Shown: one piece after another, positions 13,651 to 26,060 of the stretch
Layout: every line of letters starts with the position of its first letter
Numbering within the stretch: position 1 is the first letter of the stretch
Assembly (NCBI GenBank): GCA_018697195.1
Contig: CM031878.1
Coordinates: forward strand, 4,088,548 to 4,152,547
Reading direction: 5' to 3'
Length of the DNA: 64,000 bases
DNA from: Certhia americana
Taxonomy: Eukaryota; Chordata; Aves; Passeriformes; Certhiidae
The notes under the pieces: model-generated
What the model was told of the DNA's origin: nothing
What the model saw: only the letters and a program-made list of their open reading frames with translations
Database searches by the model: none
Translations under genes and position numbers: made by a program

Positions 13651-13715
13651 TGGGAGTTGGAACTGGATAATCTTTAAGGTACCTTCCAACTGAAACCATT
13701 TTGTTGTTCTATGAC
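13651..13715 (+). mobile_element. CR1 LINE, extreme 3' tail only
   Basis: About 65 bases match the terminal CR1 segment: GGAGTTGGAACTGGATAATC, then CTTTAAGGTACCTTCCAACT, then AAACCATT and a decayed octamer TTGTTGTTCTATGACC. No upstream CR1 sequence is visible, so this is a very short insertion or the surviving end of a decayed copy. Confidence 0.85.
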
Positions 13716-14939
13716 CAAACTCATTTGTTTTACAGCCTTTAAGATTAACTAATTATACCAGACATCAAAATTAATATAAAGACATGAGTAATTTAGAGCT
13801 CACCTTAAAAAAAATGCCACTATATAAATATTAGCAACTTGGTTGTTTATTCTGCTTCTGGTTGCAAAATACAACCATCTCCTGCAGGGTGAGGTAGCGT
13901 TACTTTGTATTTTACCACATTTCAGAATAGGTACTTTGCATCCTTTTCAGATGGCATTGTCCTAATTTTTTGGACTTTCTCAGCACAAAAGCCCATATCA
14001 AATTGAGACTGATGTACTGCAAAATAATGTTACTCAGGACGTGTTAAGCCTGGAAATTGTAAAAAACCCTGAGGTTCTCCAAAGTCCTATGGCAACACAA
14101 GCTTCCATTAATGGTGTAATATGAGCTACAGCATTTAAGCCAGCTGCTTCAGAGAGATGTGTGAGGAGGATGAATTTCTTTAAGTGTTCAACCCAATTGT
14201 CCATTCAGAACAATTGATGCAAAGACAGAAGGAACTTCAGAAACATGGTCAGACATGGTGATTCCTCCTCTCAAAGAAATCTGCACAGATCCTGAGGGTG
14301 CTTATCACTGTTAACAATGTACATGAACCCAGTCTTCTGTGATTGCCTTGATTGCCATGGGAGTACTGCTAAGGCAAACAGAGTCAGACAGAGTCAGTTG
14401 TCCAGTTCATGGTTAAAAGAAGCAGATAAAACTTGGTAAAACAACCCCGCATTAGACCAAATCGCTGAAGCCGCCAAAGCAAACTAAGAGAGACAAAACA
14501 AAGGGCACATCAACATAATGTACATATTGTGAGGATTCTTGAAGGTCAGAGCATGCTCTTTTACTTCTTAGTGACATATAATGCCAATATTTGTCAGACC
14601 TTGATGAAGACCAAAGCTCAGTCAGAAAAAAAAGCACTGCATGACATTTGTTCTCAGACCTCTACCTTCGAACAGCCTTTGTTGTAGGCACCTGGCTATG
14701 AATATAGTTTATAGCTAGAAAGAAAAATGTAGTCTTGGTTTGGAGGCAGGGAGAGGGCTTCAACACTGATGGTGAGCACTGGTGAAACAGTCAGACGAAG
14801 AATAGAAGTGTTTCCTTTCCACAGGCATCAAACTAATGGCAGGATTTCTCCCAATTAAAATTTACTCTGAAAATTGACTAGAGAGTAAACTTAAAAACTG
14901 TATGAATTTATCTGGATTTCGTGTGATAGAATGTAATGG

Positions 14940-14956
14940 AAAAAAAAAAAAAAAAA
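14940..14956. repeat. Poly-A run
   Basis: Seventeen consecutive A with no visible element body. Confidence 0.85.
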
Positions 14957-15132
14957 GGAATTTAATTTTAACAAGTTATTTAAGCCCAATAGATTTTCCA
15001 AGTCTTTGTCTATCTGAAAATCTTCCGGGTGCAGATCCCCATATAGAAATTAATCTATTCGAAGATACATTCTTTTGAATTGGGCTGATTACATTTAAAT
15101 TTAATCCACAAAACATGAAGCGTTGTTGCCTC

Positions 15133-15147
15133 TTTTTTTTTTTTTTT
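15133..15147. repeat. Poly-T run
   Basis: Fifteen consecutive T, about 180 bases to the right of an A-run at 14940-14956. Confidence 0.85.
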
Positions 15148-15334
15148 CTTCTCATTGATTTTAATTAAGTTAAGAACAACTTAAATCACTTTTAGTCACT
15201 AAGGAAACCTCTTTCTACCTAGAACCAAATATCTTTACAGGTTGTGAGTATTTATGTGTACTTACACCTTGTGAGCCACTTGCTTGTAAATGAGTGTATT
15301 TCAGTATTTCAGAAAGGTTTTTAATTACTGGGGC

Positions 15335-15365
15335 TTTTTTGTTTGTTTGTTTGTTTATTTGTTTG
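15335..15365. repeat. (TTTG)n array
   Basis: About six TTTG units with one TTTA. Similar arrays recur at 54363, 56733 and 62148. Confidence 0.9.
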
Positions 15366-18124
15366 AGTAATTTCTTTCTATGGAAACTAGTTTTAAAAGA
15401 CACTTTCTAATCTCATGGCATTAGAAGACAAGGAAAGCAATGAAATGTTGAGTTTAAAAACTTTATTTATTCGCAGGAATGCCATTTATGAAATAAATAC
15501 TGTGAATCTGAAAATTTCCTATTTTTTACATTTCTTTTTGGTTTCCAGCTCTGCTGAGGAAATAAAATTATATGAAATGACATGGAATAAGATTAAAATA
15601 AAATTAAATGAAATAAAATAACATGGAATTGAATAAATTCCTTCCTCTGTCCAGAAGGAGGACAACATAGAGGATCATTTCTATTGGAGAAATACCCCAA
15701 AATTTCTATAAGAAATTTTTGATGTGACCCATGTTCTCAGATTTCCAGTGATCTCAACACAAAGACGAATCTCCAAATCATTTAGGTAAAACCAAAGTAA
15801 AGAGCCCCTCAACTCCACAAACAGAATGAATTATTATCAGAAAATAGCAGAAATCCCCTAGTGCAAATTGATGAAGTTGTTATGTAACTTATTTTTTACT
15901 GAGGAAGCATTGCAGCAGGAACACTTAGGGATAGCTCAAAGATGCTGGATATGTGAGAACTGAATATTAACCTACTTTTCAGCTCTGTCAGAAAGTTTTG
16001 TGAAGGGTTCAGCTCACAGGCAGACACCTAAATCTACTTCTTAGCTCCTCCACAATAATAAATAATCACAGAATATCTTTCTTGGCTGTAAAAATAAATA
16101 TTAAAAATACTACTTCCTTGTCAAACTGATCTAGCATGGCTTTATTTCCTTTTCTAGCCTGTCTATGAAATAGTGCTGACTGTATGGCCACAGTTATTTC
16201 TGCTTGTGCTCAGATATGTACCTGTAGCTGTCAGACTTACTTTTCCCAATTTTGGAGCCCATTAGTCAGTTTTATCAAATCTGATCAGGGGTTTGAAAGC
16301 TTTAATGAAAATAGTTGGTCTAAAAAGAAGCAAAAAAATATTTATTTCCTCAGTACAGATAAGAATGCAGAGTTTCTTAAACCCTTCTGAAATGAGAGAG
16401 CACACAGAGGAAAGATGAATACACATTTTAAACAAACATGGTTACAACTAGAAGGTGCATTAATCCTTCAATCTAAAAGCAAAAAGATAAATTCAGTGTA
16501 TGCCAGAGTCACGCTGATATCAAAAATAATTTGAAGATGAGGTCTTCATGGTTTGATGCTGAAAGTTTCCTGTTATTTACAAGTGTTTGGCATTTCATAA
16601 TATTTGAGTGTGTTTCATTTTTCAGTGAAAATAAAGTACAAGGCACTTGAAAATATAATATTGTCCATATCTATATTCTTGTGAGTAATAGGTACTTTTT
16701 TTTGTTACGAATGGTTAATTAAGAAACAAATCTACATATTATCTCCAGTTGCAGTTTTGCTAAATGCTTAAAGTTGCTGTGACAGACAGAAAAACATATA
16801 TGACAGTGATGGCAAATTTTCCCTGTTAATCCCATTTTGTCATGAGCCACAATCAGTATTTTGCCATTTCAGCTAAAAAAGTCACAGGCACAGAAACAGG
16901 TACTGATTGATGTTTTTCACCATTTTGTTTGTCTCCTATGTCCTCTGCCTAGCACTAAAATTTTCTTTTCCACTCTGGAATCCAAGCAGAGTCGTTCATT
17001 ACCTTTTGGATGCCACACCAGTTTAATCACATTGATAGAGGGCTATGCAATCAAAGTGACAGTGCAATGATGATTTGCATCATGCCTGACTCATTACTTT
17101 GTGAAGGATTTGGCATGCCAATCAATGGAAAATGATGTGCAGTCCCTTGAAAAATGACAGTAATCCATTTTCCACCATTTGGCAAGAGAAGTCCTTGACA
17201 GACTTACAAGTTAGGGCCAAAGCCAAAAATTATTTGGCACGTTCTTCTCTTTGCTGCCATTTTGCAAATCCTGAGGGTATTGATCAAAGCAGCAACTTTT
17301 TTTTCTTTAATGCTAAAATCCTAGTACCTTTCAGGATTTTCTTCTGTTTTCCAGGGGAGCTGTTAATGTACAGATGTTCTGTGTGTTCAAGTTGAATTCT
17401 ATTATGACATCAAATGTTTCTAAATGAGCTCTGCCAGTTGTTAACATCCCAATAATACTAATAACATCCTGTGGCAGTATTGATAGCATCCTTTGATAGC
17501 AACCTTGTCTAGCTCTCAGAGCAGTCGTACTTACCTCCTGCAGAAAGCTTTGCACAATTCCTTGACCTTCCCTTAGGAAGGTTTTGGGTAGAATTTTCAT
17601 GACATACCTTCTTTCAGGACACATCTGCATGGGCCCAAAATAATGGTCTGCCCCATTCAACACCTATTTTGAGTAAAGTTGAGGAGTGTTCTGTTGGGGT
17701 TTAAGGGAAAACACAGCACTGCTATCTGGAAAGAAGTGGATGTTTCTCTCCAAATGTCTCAAGAGCTGTGAAGACAGGGTTGGACACTCTGGAGATTCCA
17801 TGTATGGATCCTGGTTCACCTCTAGTGCAGGCACCAGTGCTGTTTTGGATTTTGTGGTATTCTGGGCCTCCAGTTCCTACATGTGGGCTGCCAAAGAAAT
17901 AAGAGTGTGTCAGTATTTATTTTAGGGTTAGTTCAATACCTTTTGAAATGTCTGTCTTTGTTCATTGATTGTGGCAATACCCAAAAGTTATCAGGTTGAT
18001 CTGTGACTATTCTTTTACACTGATACTAGAAGGAAAAATTCTTCCTCTGTTTCCTCTTCAGTAGTCTTAAATATTTGCTTCTCCTTCTGTAATGAGAGTT
18101 TAGTCTTGTACATTTCAAGGAACT

Positions 18125-18200
18125 AAAAAAAAAAAAAAAAAAAAAAAAGCATGAATTTTTTTTTTTTTTTTTTTTTGTTTTTTTTTCTCATTTTTTTTTC
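18125..18200. repeat. A-run followed by T-rich run (inverted homopolymers)
   Basis: Twenty-four A (18125-18148), the spacer GCATGAA, then 21 T (18156-18176) and a further T-rich segment. The two runs could pair into a hairpin of about 20 bp. They may be tails of two oppositely inserted retroposons or an A/T expansion. Confidence 0.9.
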
Positions 18201-19577
18201 AGATGCAGAAACATTTTATACTTGAATTGGTTTTTACCTTGACAAATAGTCCAGACAGTATAATTAACACAGCAATTCATTGCAATGTTGGGCTAGAAAA
18301 AACAGATAATAGTACAGTGTATCTGAAAACAATATTAATGTTCAAGTGAAATTTAGGTTTAGATGAGACAGCTAAGTATATGCAGTAAGATTAATTTTGC
18401 TAAGAATTCCTTTCTTTCATCTTTTTTAATGAATATTCTCTTAGTGTGAGCAAACATAGTGCTTATTTATGTGTATGTTAAGTCTAAAATGGAAAACTCT
18501 ATTCTGTCACTTATATGGGAAAATGATCTGGTGAAATCTGTCTATTACTGGGAAAATTCTTTATATATATGCATATACTGTCAGCAAATGGAGCTATATG
18601 TACGCTAAATGTGATATTTATTGTATTCTCTTATTGTTGAAGCAGAGAGATGTTATTCCCTACTTACATTCACTTGCTGTCATTGGTTTACAAGTCTAGT
18701 TTTGAGATGTGGTATTTTTAGGATGTTGCTCTGCAGTGATGATTTTAAAATAAATACTATCAGACAGCTTTACAGAACAAGTGAGTGAGAGAAAAACATA
18801 CTTTTTTCAGTCGTAGACAGTTATTGCCACATTACTTTCCAACATAAATAATAGAAAACAGGCTGAGTTTTGCATTTAATTTTAGTATATATAAATATTA
18901 TGAAGGAGAACATCTGCAACAATTTTTTTACAAGAAACTTTGAAAAGTACTAAAACTGTTTTGAAAATTAAGCGTTTAAAGACAACAAAAGGGACAAAAA
19001 AGAATAGAACATTGACAGCCTTAATAACCTTTTTTCTCCAAACATACATAGCTGTGTAAAACTTGAAGCTGAAACTTTTTGTGAGAAGGAATAGAAAGTT
19101 TCAAAAAAAAAAGCTTTCAAGACTTGCAGTGGGTTTTTCTCCGGTTCTTTCTCTTTTACTTTTTTCCATTTAGATCAAGAGTTCTATTCTCAATGGCAAC
19201 AGAGAATCAACCATGTGTAAAATAAAAATGCACATGCAACTCTAATGTTGACAGTTCTGGTTCAAGTACCCATTTTGCCTGGTTGAAGTCCAGATCTTGA
19301 ATGTCCTGAATTTCCATTTCCCACATACCAGCTAACTGCAGGGTTAGTGGGAATATAATATACATAAGCACCTCACATGCTGTGGTTTGTGTTTTTCTCC
19401 ACCAAAAAAAAAAAAAAAGGCTTCAAGACAGCTTGTATTTTCCTGTTAAAAATGTTGAAAATGTCTTTAGGGCAAAAAGCTGTTTCTCGCCTAGATCTTT
19501 GTATTGATTTATTAAAATATATAGGTCTGTTCTGCACAGGCTGAACTTATACATCATTGGAGATAAATAATACTGCA

Positions 19578-19750
19578 AAGAGCTTATAGTATAAACAAGT
19601 CAGATGAATGGAAAAAAAAATATTATCCCTACATTATAAATGGGAGTTTGAAAACAAGCAGCCTGCCTAAGGAAATCTGGCTGAGTGTTGAACTGGAATC
19701 TTTTTATCCAGAATTCTGATGTCTCCCACACAAAACTGTCATCTCCTGTG
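19578..19750 (-). mobile_element. MIR-like ancient SINE, reverse orientation
   Basis: On the + strand the order is AGAGCTTATAGTATAAACAA, an A-run, ATTATCCCTACATTATAAAT, GCCTGCCTAAGG, GGCTGAGTGTTGAACTGGAA and CAGAATTCTGATGTC. This matches the reverse complement of the MIR/CORE-SINE pattern (a 'two-side pairing' of the ATTATCCCCATTTTACAGAT block, the CTTGCCCAAGG block and the GGGATTTGAACCC block) in the correct order and spacing. MIR-type elements are older than the bird-mammal split in some lineages. The copy is heavily diverged, as expected. The exact subfamily cannot be decided by eye. Confidence 0.62.
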
Positions 19751-21040
19751 TAAAGCTTGTAACCCTAGGTTTGATATACAGATCAAGTGGAACTTTTTTG
19801 AAGACAAAATGAAATCAATCTATTCTACTCAGTCAGTCTCTGTGGCATTATACAGAAGAATTCTGATTTTGCATATTGGATATATGCATAAGATACATAT
19901 GTACAATAGAAAGAAGGAAAATTAAAAACAAAATTAATTATTTGCATAGTCCAACATGTATTAAGAGTCTTATCATCTCCTTTATATTTTTGGATATATA
20001 TTTTTCAGTTTGCCAATACTTTGTGTTCTTGAACATCTGAGGTGAAAAGGCATAGGTAGATATGGACTACTCAAGTACAGAATGTGGCCAACCCTCTTTG
20101 CCCATTAGAGAAAAAGAGTATTATTGCAAATTCTTTCATATGCTTAGCCAGAATATTTCTGTATTTCCTTGCATAATATCCTTTTGTTTCTCCTTTGTGA
20201 AAGGACATTGACAAGCCAGAATCCTCTTAATCCAGCATTTTTGGACTCCAACATTTGTGTAGTTTCATCTTGCTTTATACAATGGAAAATTAATAATGAC
20301 AAATGAATTACAAAGTTGTAAATCAACTGAGTACTTCTGCTGAGATCCATTTCAGGGAGATTGCAGAAAAGCAATGTTAACAAAATGTTAACAGAATATT
20401 TGTGTCTGATAATTCATATTTTCCATCATCAGTCTGAGAAATATTTGGAGTATAGTGCTTTGTCAGCATAATTCTTTGGTGCTTATATTTGAAAGCCATT
20501 ATTATAAGGATGGTGTTATTCAGATGGAGATTGAATAAAATTTGGATAATCCTGGAGCACTAAAACAACAGAAAACCTGATCACATTTGCTTTTACTTTC
20601 ATCCCTGAAACACAAAAGTCTTGCAACTTCCAAAGAAAGAAGGAACTTTAACATTCCTAGACTATGAATGAAGCCCCAAATTAGATCTGTATGTGAGGAA
20701 ATCTGTGCTCTGACTATGAATGACTGTGGCTACTTCTGTGCCAGGGGTTCCCAAATCACAGAAGCAGATTAGGAGCCTAGGTGGTTATAAAGATGTATTT
20801 TAATTGTCAGCAACGAATGAACATCACTGTTAACTCTTTTCTCAGCTGTAGATATTGTTAGTTACAATATATATACAGGCAGATGTGCTAAAGATGATTA
20901 TATATTTTCCATCTTTGTCTGGAGTTCATTGGATTTTGCTGTAATAAAAGAAATTCTTGAAAAAAGGATTGAAAAATCTGGTTATTAACATACACAAGGA
21001 AAAAGAATACCAAATACTCATCAAATGAAAAAACAAAGAA
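19751..21040. other. Unique noncoding stretch
   Basis: AT-rich sequence between the MIR-like and CR1 copies. No gene, RNA or repeat is recognised. Confidence 0.6.
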
Positions 21041-21234
21041 GAAGGGTGTAGCCAGGCACTGTACAGGCTCCCCAGAGCAGATGCCACAGTCCCAGGCCTG
21101 AGGGAGCTCAGGAGGAGTTTGGACAATGCTCTTCAGCACATTTTGTGAGTCTTGGGGTGTCCTGTACGGGTACAGGAGTTGAATTTTGTGATCCTTGTGG
21201 GTCCCCTCCAAACTCAGGTTATTCTATGATTATA
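21041..21234 (+). mobile_element. CR1 LINE 3' end, CR1-X/Y-like tail
   Basis: The segment reads GCACTGTACAGGCTCCCCAG, then CTCAGGAGGAGTTTGGACAA, GGGGTGTCCTGTACGGG, GATCCTTGTGGGTCCC and finally ATTCTATGATTATA. The GATCCTTGTGGGTCCCTTCC-type tail differs from the TTTAAGGTCCC tail of the other + strand copies and points to a different, X/Y-like CR1 subfamily. It is 5'-truncated to about 190 bases and ends in a decayed octamer. Confidence 0.9.
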
Positions 21235-22810
21235 AGAGGCATCATCAGCTGATAGGAAATGAAAATGCAGAGATGTATCCCTTCTTCTGTCAAAAAGCAA
21301 CCCCTTCTAGCTGGGCCAACAGAGCATGATCAGAGCATGAAAGAAACTTTGTGTCTCAGTTTGCCTTTGCTGCTTTTTAACCAGTGAATGCAGAACTCTC
21401 TACAAGGAGAGCGAGACCCAGGGCTGTGCAATGCCTCTGTCCAATCTCTCAGCTTGGCATTTGAGTTTTGTGTACAAGGCAGACATCTTCAGCAGGAGAA
21501 ATGGCTCTGTCTAAAGCCTCACCTGGAAGAATATCTTTTTAACATCCCACTGCAGTTACTGTGCCCACTGGGGTGCTGCCTTAGGCAGTGGAACCAATTT
21601 CACTTAAACTGTCAGCACCTGGGCTTTCTGCAAGAGGCTTTTAGGTTGGAAAGGCATAGAGAGAAAAAGAGGTGGTGATATGTTAGAGGACTCACCCTTG
21701 TCAAGAACATAAAGAAACATTGCCCACACATGTGGAAAGTAGCAGAAGTTGAGATAGTGCATTATAATGCAGTGACAGCATAAACAAGTGTCTTGGTCAC
21801 ACAGCAGAAAAGGAGAGTTTTTTCAGCCTGTGGTCTTGTGATGGTTCTCATTAAAAGCTGAAGTCCATTCCACAAATGTAGCATCTTGTCAAAAGAGGTG
21901 CACTGCCCAAGAATGTGATAACTGTGTTTGAAATTATCTTTATACCCTAGTAGTACTTCCCACCTAGTTATGATAAATATTTCCAGCCTGAAGTTAATAT
22001 TGCGCTTTTTTTTTTTTTTTTTCCTGGAAATGTGATGATAATTCTCTATTCTTCACTGCTGCCTGCCTGAGAAAAGTATTTTAAAGTCAGTAATTTCAGG
22101 GAGAAAAGTCAGATAAGCTAACCACTGCTATTCTAATTCCAGTTATACAAAAGCATACTTAGGTTTTGGGATATGAGAATAGACTTGACTTCAGAAAGAC
22201 TTGGGCACCCCATTGAAATTGAGGCTATAAAATTGAATATATTGTTAACATGACTTTAGTTTGGATTCAAACTAAATTCCTTTTTGTTCTGTCATTGTTA
22301 TAAATTTCATTCAGTAAAATCAGTCATGCAGCTAGTGTTGGGTGAAGAAGAAAATTGCATTTAAAAATGGAGGATTAAATTAGAAAAGAAAAAGTTACAC
22401 CAAGACAGTATAATAAAAAAATAATAATAAAAAGCCCTGGAAACAAATAACAGCCAACCAGAAATAGAATTTTAAAACATAATTGGAATTAAAAGAAATA
22501 AATGTGTTTTGCTCTAATCTAATCTATCAGCAGAACAGTAATGTGGTCTTCGAATTAAAACATGTAGTTGGATGAGAACAAATCCATCCTTACTGTGACT
22601 CCATTAACACCAAGTGTTACACTGTGTGGGCTTTGACAGGAATATGCATGACTACCTGAGGCAGGAATATGAATTCAGTAATGGGTCAAATCCTGTCAAT
22701 GACTCTTTTTCATTAGCTGGAGTTGGGTCTAGGCACCAGCAATTTTAGACCTCAAGGAGACTTGGAATAAATTGGTGACATTACGCCAGTGGAAATCCGA
22801 GGAATTGTGG
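21235..22810. other. Unique noncoding stretch
   Basis: No recognisable features except a T-run at 22006-22022. A 96-codon open frame at 21388-21678 has no family signature. Confidence 0.55.
22006..22022. repeat. Poly-T run
   Basis: Seventeen consecutive T with no element body attached. Confidence 0.85.
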
Positions 22811-22900
22811 AGTGATTAAGTAATGCATTACAAAGAAAATCGGTGGCAAAGTTGTGAACTGATCCTAGATCAGGTGCCTGTCACCTGCCTTCTTAAACAC
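22811..22900 (-). mobile_element. Probable MIR-like SINE fragment, reverse orientation
   Basis: The + strand shows GTGATTAAGTAA, a short diverged stretch, then GGTGGCAAAGTTGTGAACTG, ATCCTAGATCAGGTGCCTG and CTTCTTAAACAC. Order and spacing agree with the reverse complement of the MIR-type pattern (TTAAGTGACTTG, then GTGGCAGAGCTGGGATTTGA, then a final TTAACCAC block). The identity is low and the fragment short, so the call is tentative. Confidence 0.48.
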
Positions 22901-23384
22901 AGGAAAACCTGCCTGCTCAGGGTACCCAGGGTGGTTTCTCCCAGTCTCTGTTTGCCTTAGTTATTTAGATTGCTAATCCAACAGTGCTGGGACCATCCTT
23001 TGCCATGTGTTTGTACAGTGTGTGACACAAAACACCCTGTCTTGGAGGGGCCTTCATGGCTGCAGTGCAAATAGTGCTAATAACATTAATAATGCTCCAA
23101 ATAATGGCCCGAAAAGTGGCAGTGTAAATATTTGCTTTGTGTGCGGGGACAGTGTATATGTTACCGATGAAGATAAGCTTTTGTGTCAGGCAATGCAGGT
23201 GTTTGAACTAGGATTTTCAGAGCCTGGAAAGGTGCTGTCCCTGCAGTGCCAGGGCATGAAAAACCGCACATAGTTTGTAAATACCCAATGCATTCACCAA
23301 ATGCTGCTACCTGTGAATCATTACCTCATTTCCAGTATGAGATCGACCACAAACTCCATCTTTGGGATCTTGGCTCAATGCCTT

Positions 23385-23435
23385 TTGGTGTCTCAGTTTC
23401 CCTAACTATAGGTCAGAAACAACCACACTTATCTG
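23385..23435 (+). mobile_element. Possible MIR-like SINE scrap
   Basis: TGTCTCAGTTTCCCTAACTA resembles the CTCAGTTTCCTCATCTGTAA core block of MIR, followed at the expected distance by CCACACTTATC. There is no support outside these 50 bases. Confidence 0.25.
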
Positions 23436-23444
23436 ATGCAGCTG

Positions 23445-23464
23445 AAAAAAAAAAAAAAAAAAAA
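23445..23464. repeat. Poly-A run
   Basis: Twenty consecutive A directly to the right of the possible MIR-like scrap. Confidence 0.85.
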
Positions 23465-24875
23465 TCCAAAAGGGAAACTAATTTGAACCAGCTGTTTTGC
23501 CAATGACTGCACAAATGTAGCTCTGTTAAGTACAAAATTTTATTAACAGGTAGAAAAAAACCCCAACTTTCAATTTACCATCAAAGTAGACTAATTTCCT
23601 TAAATCGCATTCAATTACTTCTTGATGGGTAAAGCTCCTTTTTTTTCATCCCCATTTCTGGATTCTCATCCCTCCCATATCAAAATCCACTCTAATTCTT
23701 CTAGTGTGGTGCTTTAAAAATAAGCTGGGGAGTCATAAAAACTATCCCTCTCCAGATTCTATAGGCAGCCTAATAGAAAACAATTAGCTTGAACAATAAA
23801 AACACCAAATAACATTTGGGACATAAATATTTTCATCAGAGATGCACCTCATCATTGCAAAGACTTGTGCAAGTCAGCAGACCTGAGCGTTTGTAGAACC
23901 TATTTTGCACTCCCTTTACACCATCAAAGATCTGAAAGCATCTTGAGACACAAACTTTTTTGAAAGCTAAGCCAGGAAGAGAAACAGGAGAGGGTTACTG
24001 ACAACCCTCTGTTGTACTATTGTACCCTAGTTTCCATGATATGCTCTTAATAAAACAAAAGGGTATCTTATGATAAAAATATCTCCCCGCTTTATAATGT
24101 AAAATACAAGCAATTTTATCAGCATTAACGCTGATTGGCTTCCATTAGCCTCTTGCCTTCTAATAAAATTTATGATACCTTTCAGAAGCACAATTTGATA
24201 GAAAGTGAAGTGATTACACCCTGCTTAGATATCTCTCCAGCATCTATTCCAACAATAATGCGGTAATTTTATGCATGAAATAGCACAATTGGCATAAATA
24301 GTTATAATACTGAGTGCTGTCTAAGGAACCTGGCTGCTGGAAAATTAGAAAGAGCTTCACACTTTTGAAACAGGTAATTAGGATTTCTCTCCATGCTCAT
24401 AGGAGGCAGACTGGAGTTTCGTTTTATATTTCATGTTTCATTAAAATATATGTGTTAAAAATAAATGTTGAATTTAAAGCTGCAGAGATTATGAAAATTA
24501 AAGGTACAGCACTTCAGCAGAAGGTAGAGTAAAATAGGGGATTTTAACTTCTAATTTTGACTGTGCCAAGAGTTTTAACACTTTCTGACAGGTAAATCAG
24601 CCTTCCACTGTTTTCAAAGTGTTTAGTTCAGCAATAGCTGCATATGGCTGTGGTCAGCAAGATGGAGTTTTACTGATGTAGAGTTATGTCCCTAAAACTA
24701 GTCAAAATTTTAATTTTTGCCTGCTCAGAAAAGTGGATGCTTAATGATATAAGAGGCTCTTGCAAATTAGTGGTTCCAGGGCACTTCTCCCAGACCTACC
24801 TCCTATTTATCATTTTGTTGATCAAGGACTATCTTCAATGTGCTTCACTTCCCATCCTAACCATCAGATTCCTTC

Positions 24876-24899
24876 TTTTTTTTTTTTTTTTTTTTTTTT
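24876..24899. repeat. Poly-T run
   Basis: Twenty-four consecutive T. Confidence 0.9.
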
Positions 24900-25358
24900 A
24901 ATTCCACAATTTCCTTATTTTCTTTGAACATAGTTAGAGTTGAGACCTTAAACTAGATGGATTTTCAAAGAAATTCAGGCTTAAAACAATCAGGAAGACA
25001 ATTTCAGGCAAACAAATTAATTTGTGATTTTGGCAAACATCAGCTAGTTGCTTCAAGCTCTGCTGAAAGAGACAGAAGATTTTCCCTGAACCACAAAAAT
25101 ACACATTTTTTTTAACCTTAAAGTGCTGAAGTACATTGTTCTGCTTCAAAATAATGACTTATGCTGAAATATTATCACTTTGCAAAGAAGACAAGCAGGG
25201 AAACATGCAAAAAACACTGCACAACCATACAACAAGAAAGTCCCAAAAACACAAATCCCCAAGCAATCCCCAAACGCATACAGAATGAAGGCAAATAGTA
25301 AATGCTTTGGTTAACTAAACTGAACTGAATTATACATTAAATGTATAGTTTGACTCAA

Positions 25359-25490
25359 AATCATAGATTTACAGAACATATTTGGCTTTAGAAGGGACCT
25401 TAAAGCTCATTTTATTCTAATGGACAGTATCATCTTCCATTAGACCATGCCCCATCCAATCTGACCTTGAACACTTCTCCAGATTCCCTA
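25359..25490 (-). mobile_element. CR1 LINE 3' end, old copy, reverse orientation
   Basis: The + strand begins AATCATAGATTTACAGAACA and continues TTAGAAGGGACCTTAAAG, CCCCATCCAATCTGACC and TTGAACACTTCTCCAGA. This is the CR1 3' end in reverse. On the - strand the last block translates to EVFKVRLDGAWSN, close to the conserved CR1 ORF2 C-terminal segment that ends many avian CR1 copies. The copy is more diverged than the one at 12.1 kb and the match is lost after 25490. Confidence 0.82.
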
Positions 25491-25864
25491 TTTATGTCCT
25501 CATCTTGTCTCTGAAATTTAAATATTATAGTGGCTCTGCTTGTGAAAACCTTTTCTGGCTGCAGTTTGGCTGTTTTATGGGAACCTGGATAGTTACAACC
25601 CCAATGAAAAATAAGCAAGTTAGGAATGACTGTGGCTCAAATATCACTTAGACCTGTAAAATCAAGGCCTATTCATCATGGTTCAGAAGATCCCCTTTTG
25701 TGAGGGTGCAAGGTGCATTTCAATAGACAGATTGTGAGGAAATGTTCCTTAGTTGAGATTTTTTCTTTCCTTGTAGCCAAGGAAGGCTTTTTACTCAGGA
25801 AAATTTCAGTGAGGAAGAAAAGTAATCCTTTACTGTAATAGGCAAAAAGAAAATACTCCCTAAA

Positions 25865-25920
25865 GAAACCATCAGCAAGGGGGAAATTTTATGAAACCAT
25901 CAACAAGGGGGAAAGTTTAT
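25865..25920. repeat. 28-bp tandem duplication, two units
   Basis: Unit one (25865-25892) starts GAAACCATCAGCAAGGGGGA and unit two (25893-25920) starts GAAACCATCAACAAGGGGGA. They differ at two positions. It is a recent local duplication with no obvious function. Confidence 0.95.
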
Positions 25921-25982
25921 TATAATTTCCTTGTGGATATTCAAAATCTTAAAAATCTGCCTGAAATTAAGCATCTGCTGTA

Positions 25983-26060
25983 CAAAAAAACCCCCCAAAA
26001 AAACAACTAAAAAAAAAAACAAACAAAAAACCAAACCAAACAAACAAACAAAAACCATTT
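25983..26060. repeat. A/C-rich low-complexity tract
   Basis: Runs of A alternate with C-runs (up to six C) and CAAA or CCAAA units. It is the complementary form of the G/T-rich tracts elsewhere in the window. Confidence 0.9.

Larger units (their letters stand above)
13716..19577. other. Unique AT-rich noncoding stretch
   Basis: No gene or transposon recognised. It contains A- or T-runs at 14940-14956, 15133-15147 and 18125-18200 and a TTTG array at 15335-15365. A 110-codon open frame on the - strand (17331-17663) carries a good donor-like GAGGTAAGTA in reverse near 17532. It has no recognisable domain, and its only upstream limit is a stop, so I do not call it. Confidence 0.55.
22901..25358. 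other. Unique noncoding stretch
   Basis: Contains A-run 23445-23464 and T-run 24876-24899. A possible further MIR-like scrap lies at 23385-23435 (TGTCTCAGTTTCCCTAACTA followed by CCACACTTATC). The sequence at 24050-24310 has little low-complexity DNA and many ATTA/TAAT motifs. No gene is recognised; an 88-codon frame at 23007-23273 has no known signature. Confidence 0.5.

Noticed and set aside
17331..17663. 110-codon open frame on the - strand with a donor-like GAGGTAAGTA
   Set aside because: It has no ATG at its left limit, no acceptor-bounded exon that I can define, and no known domain. One good donor sequence is expected by chance in 64 kb.
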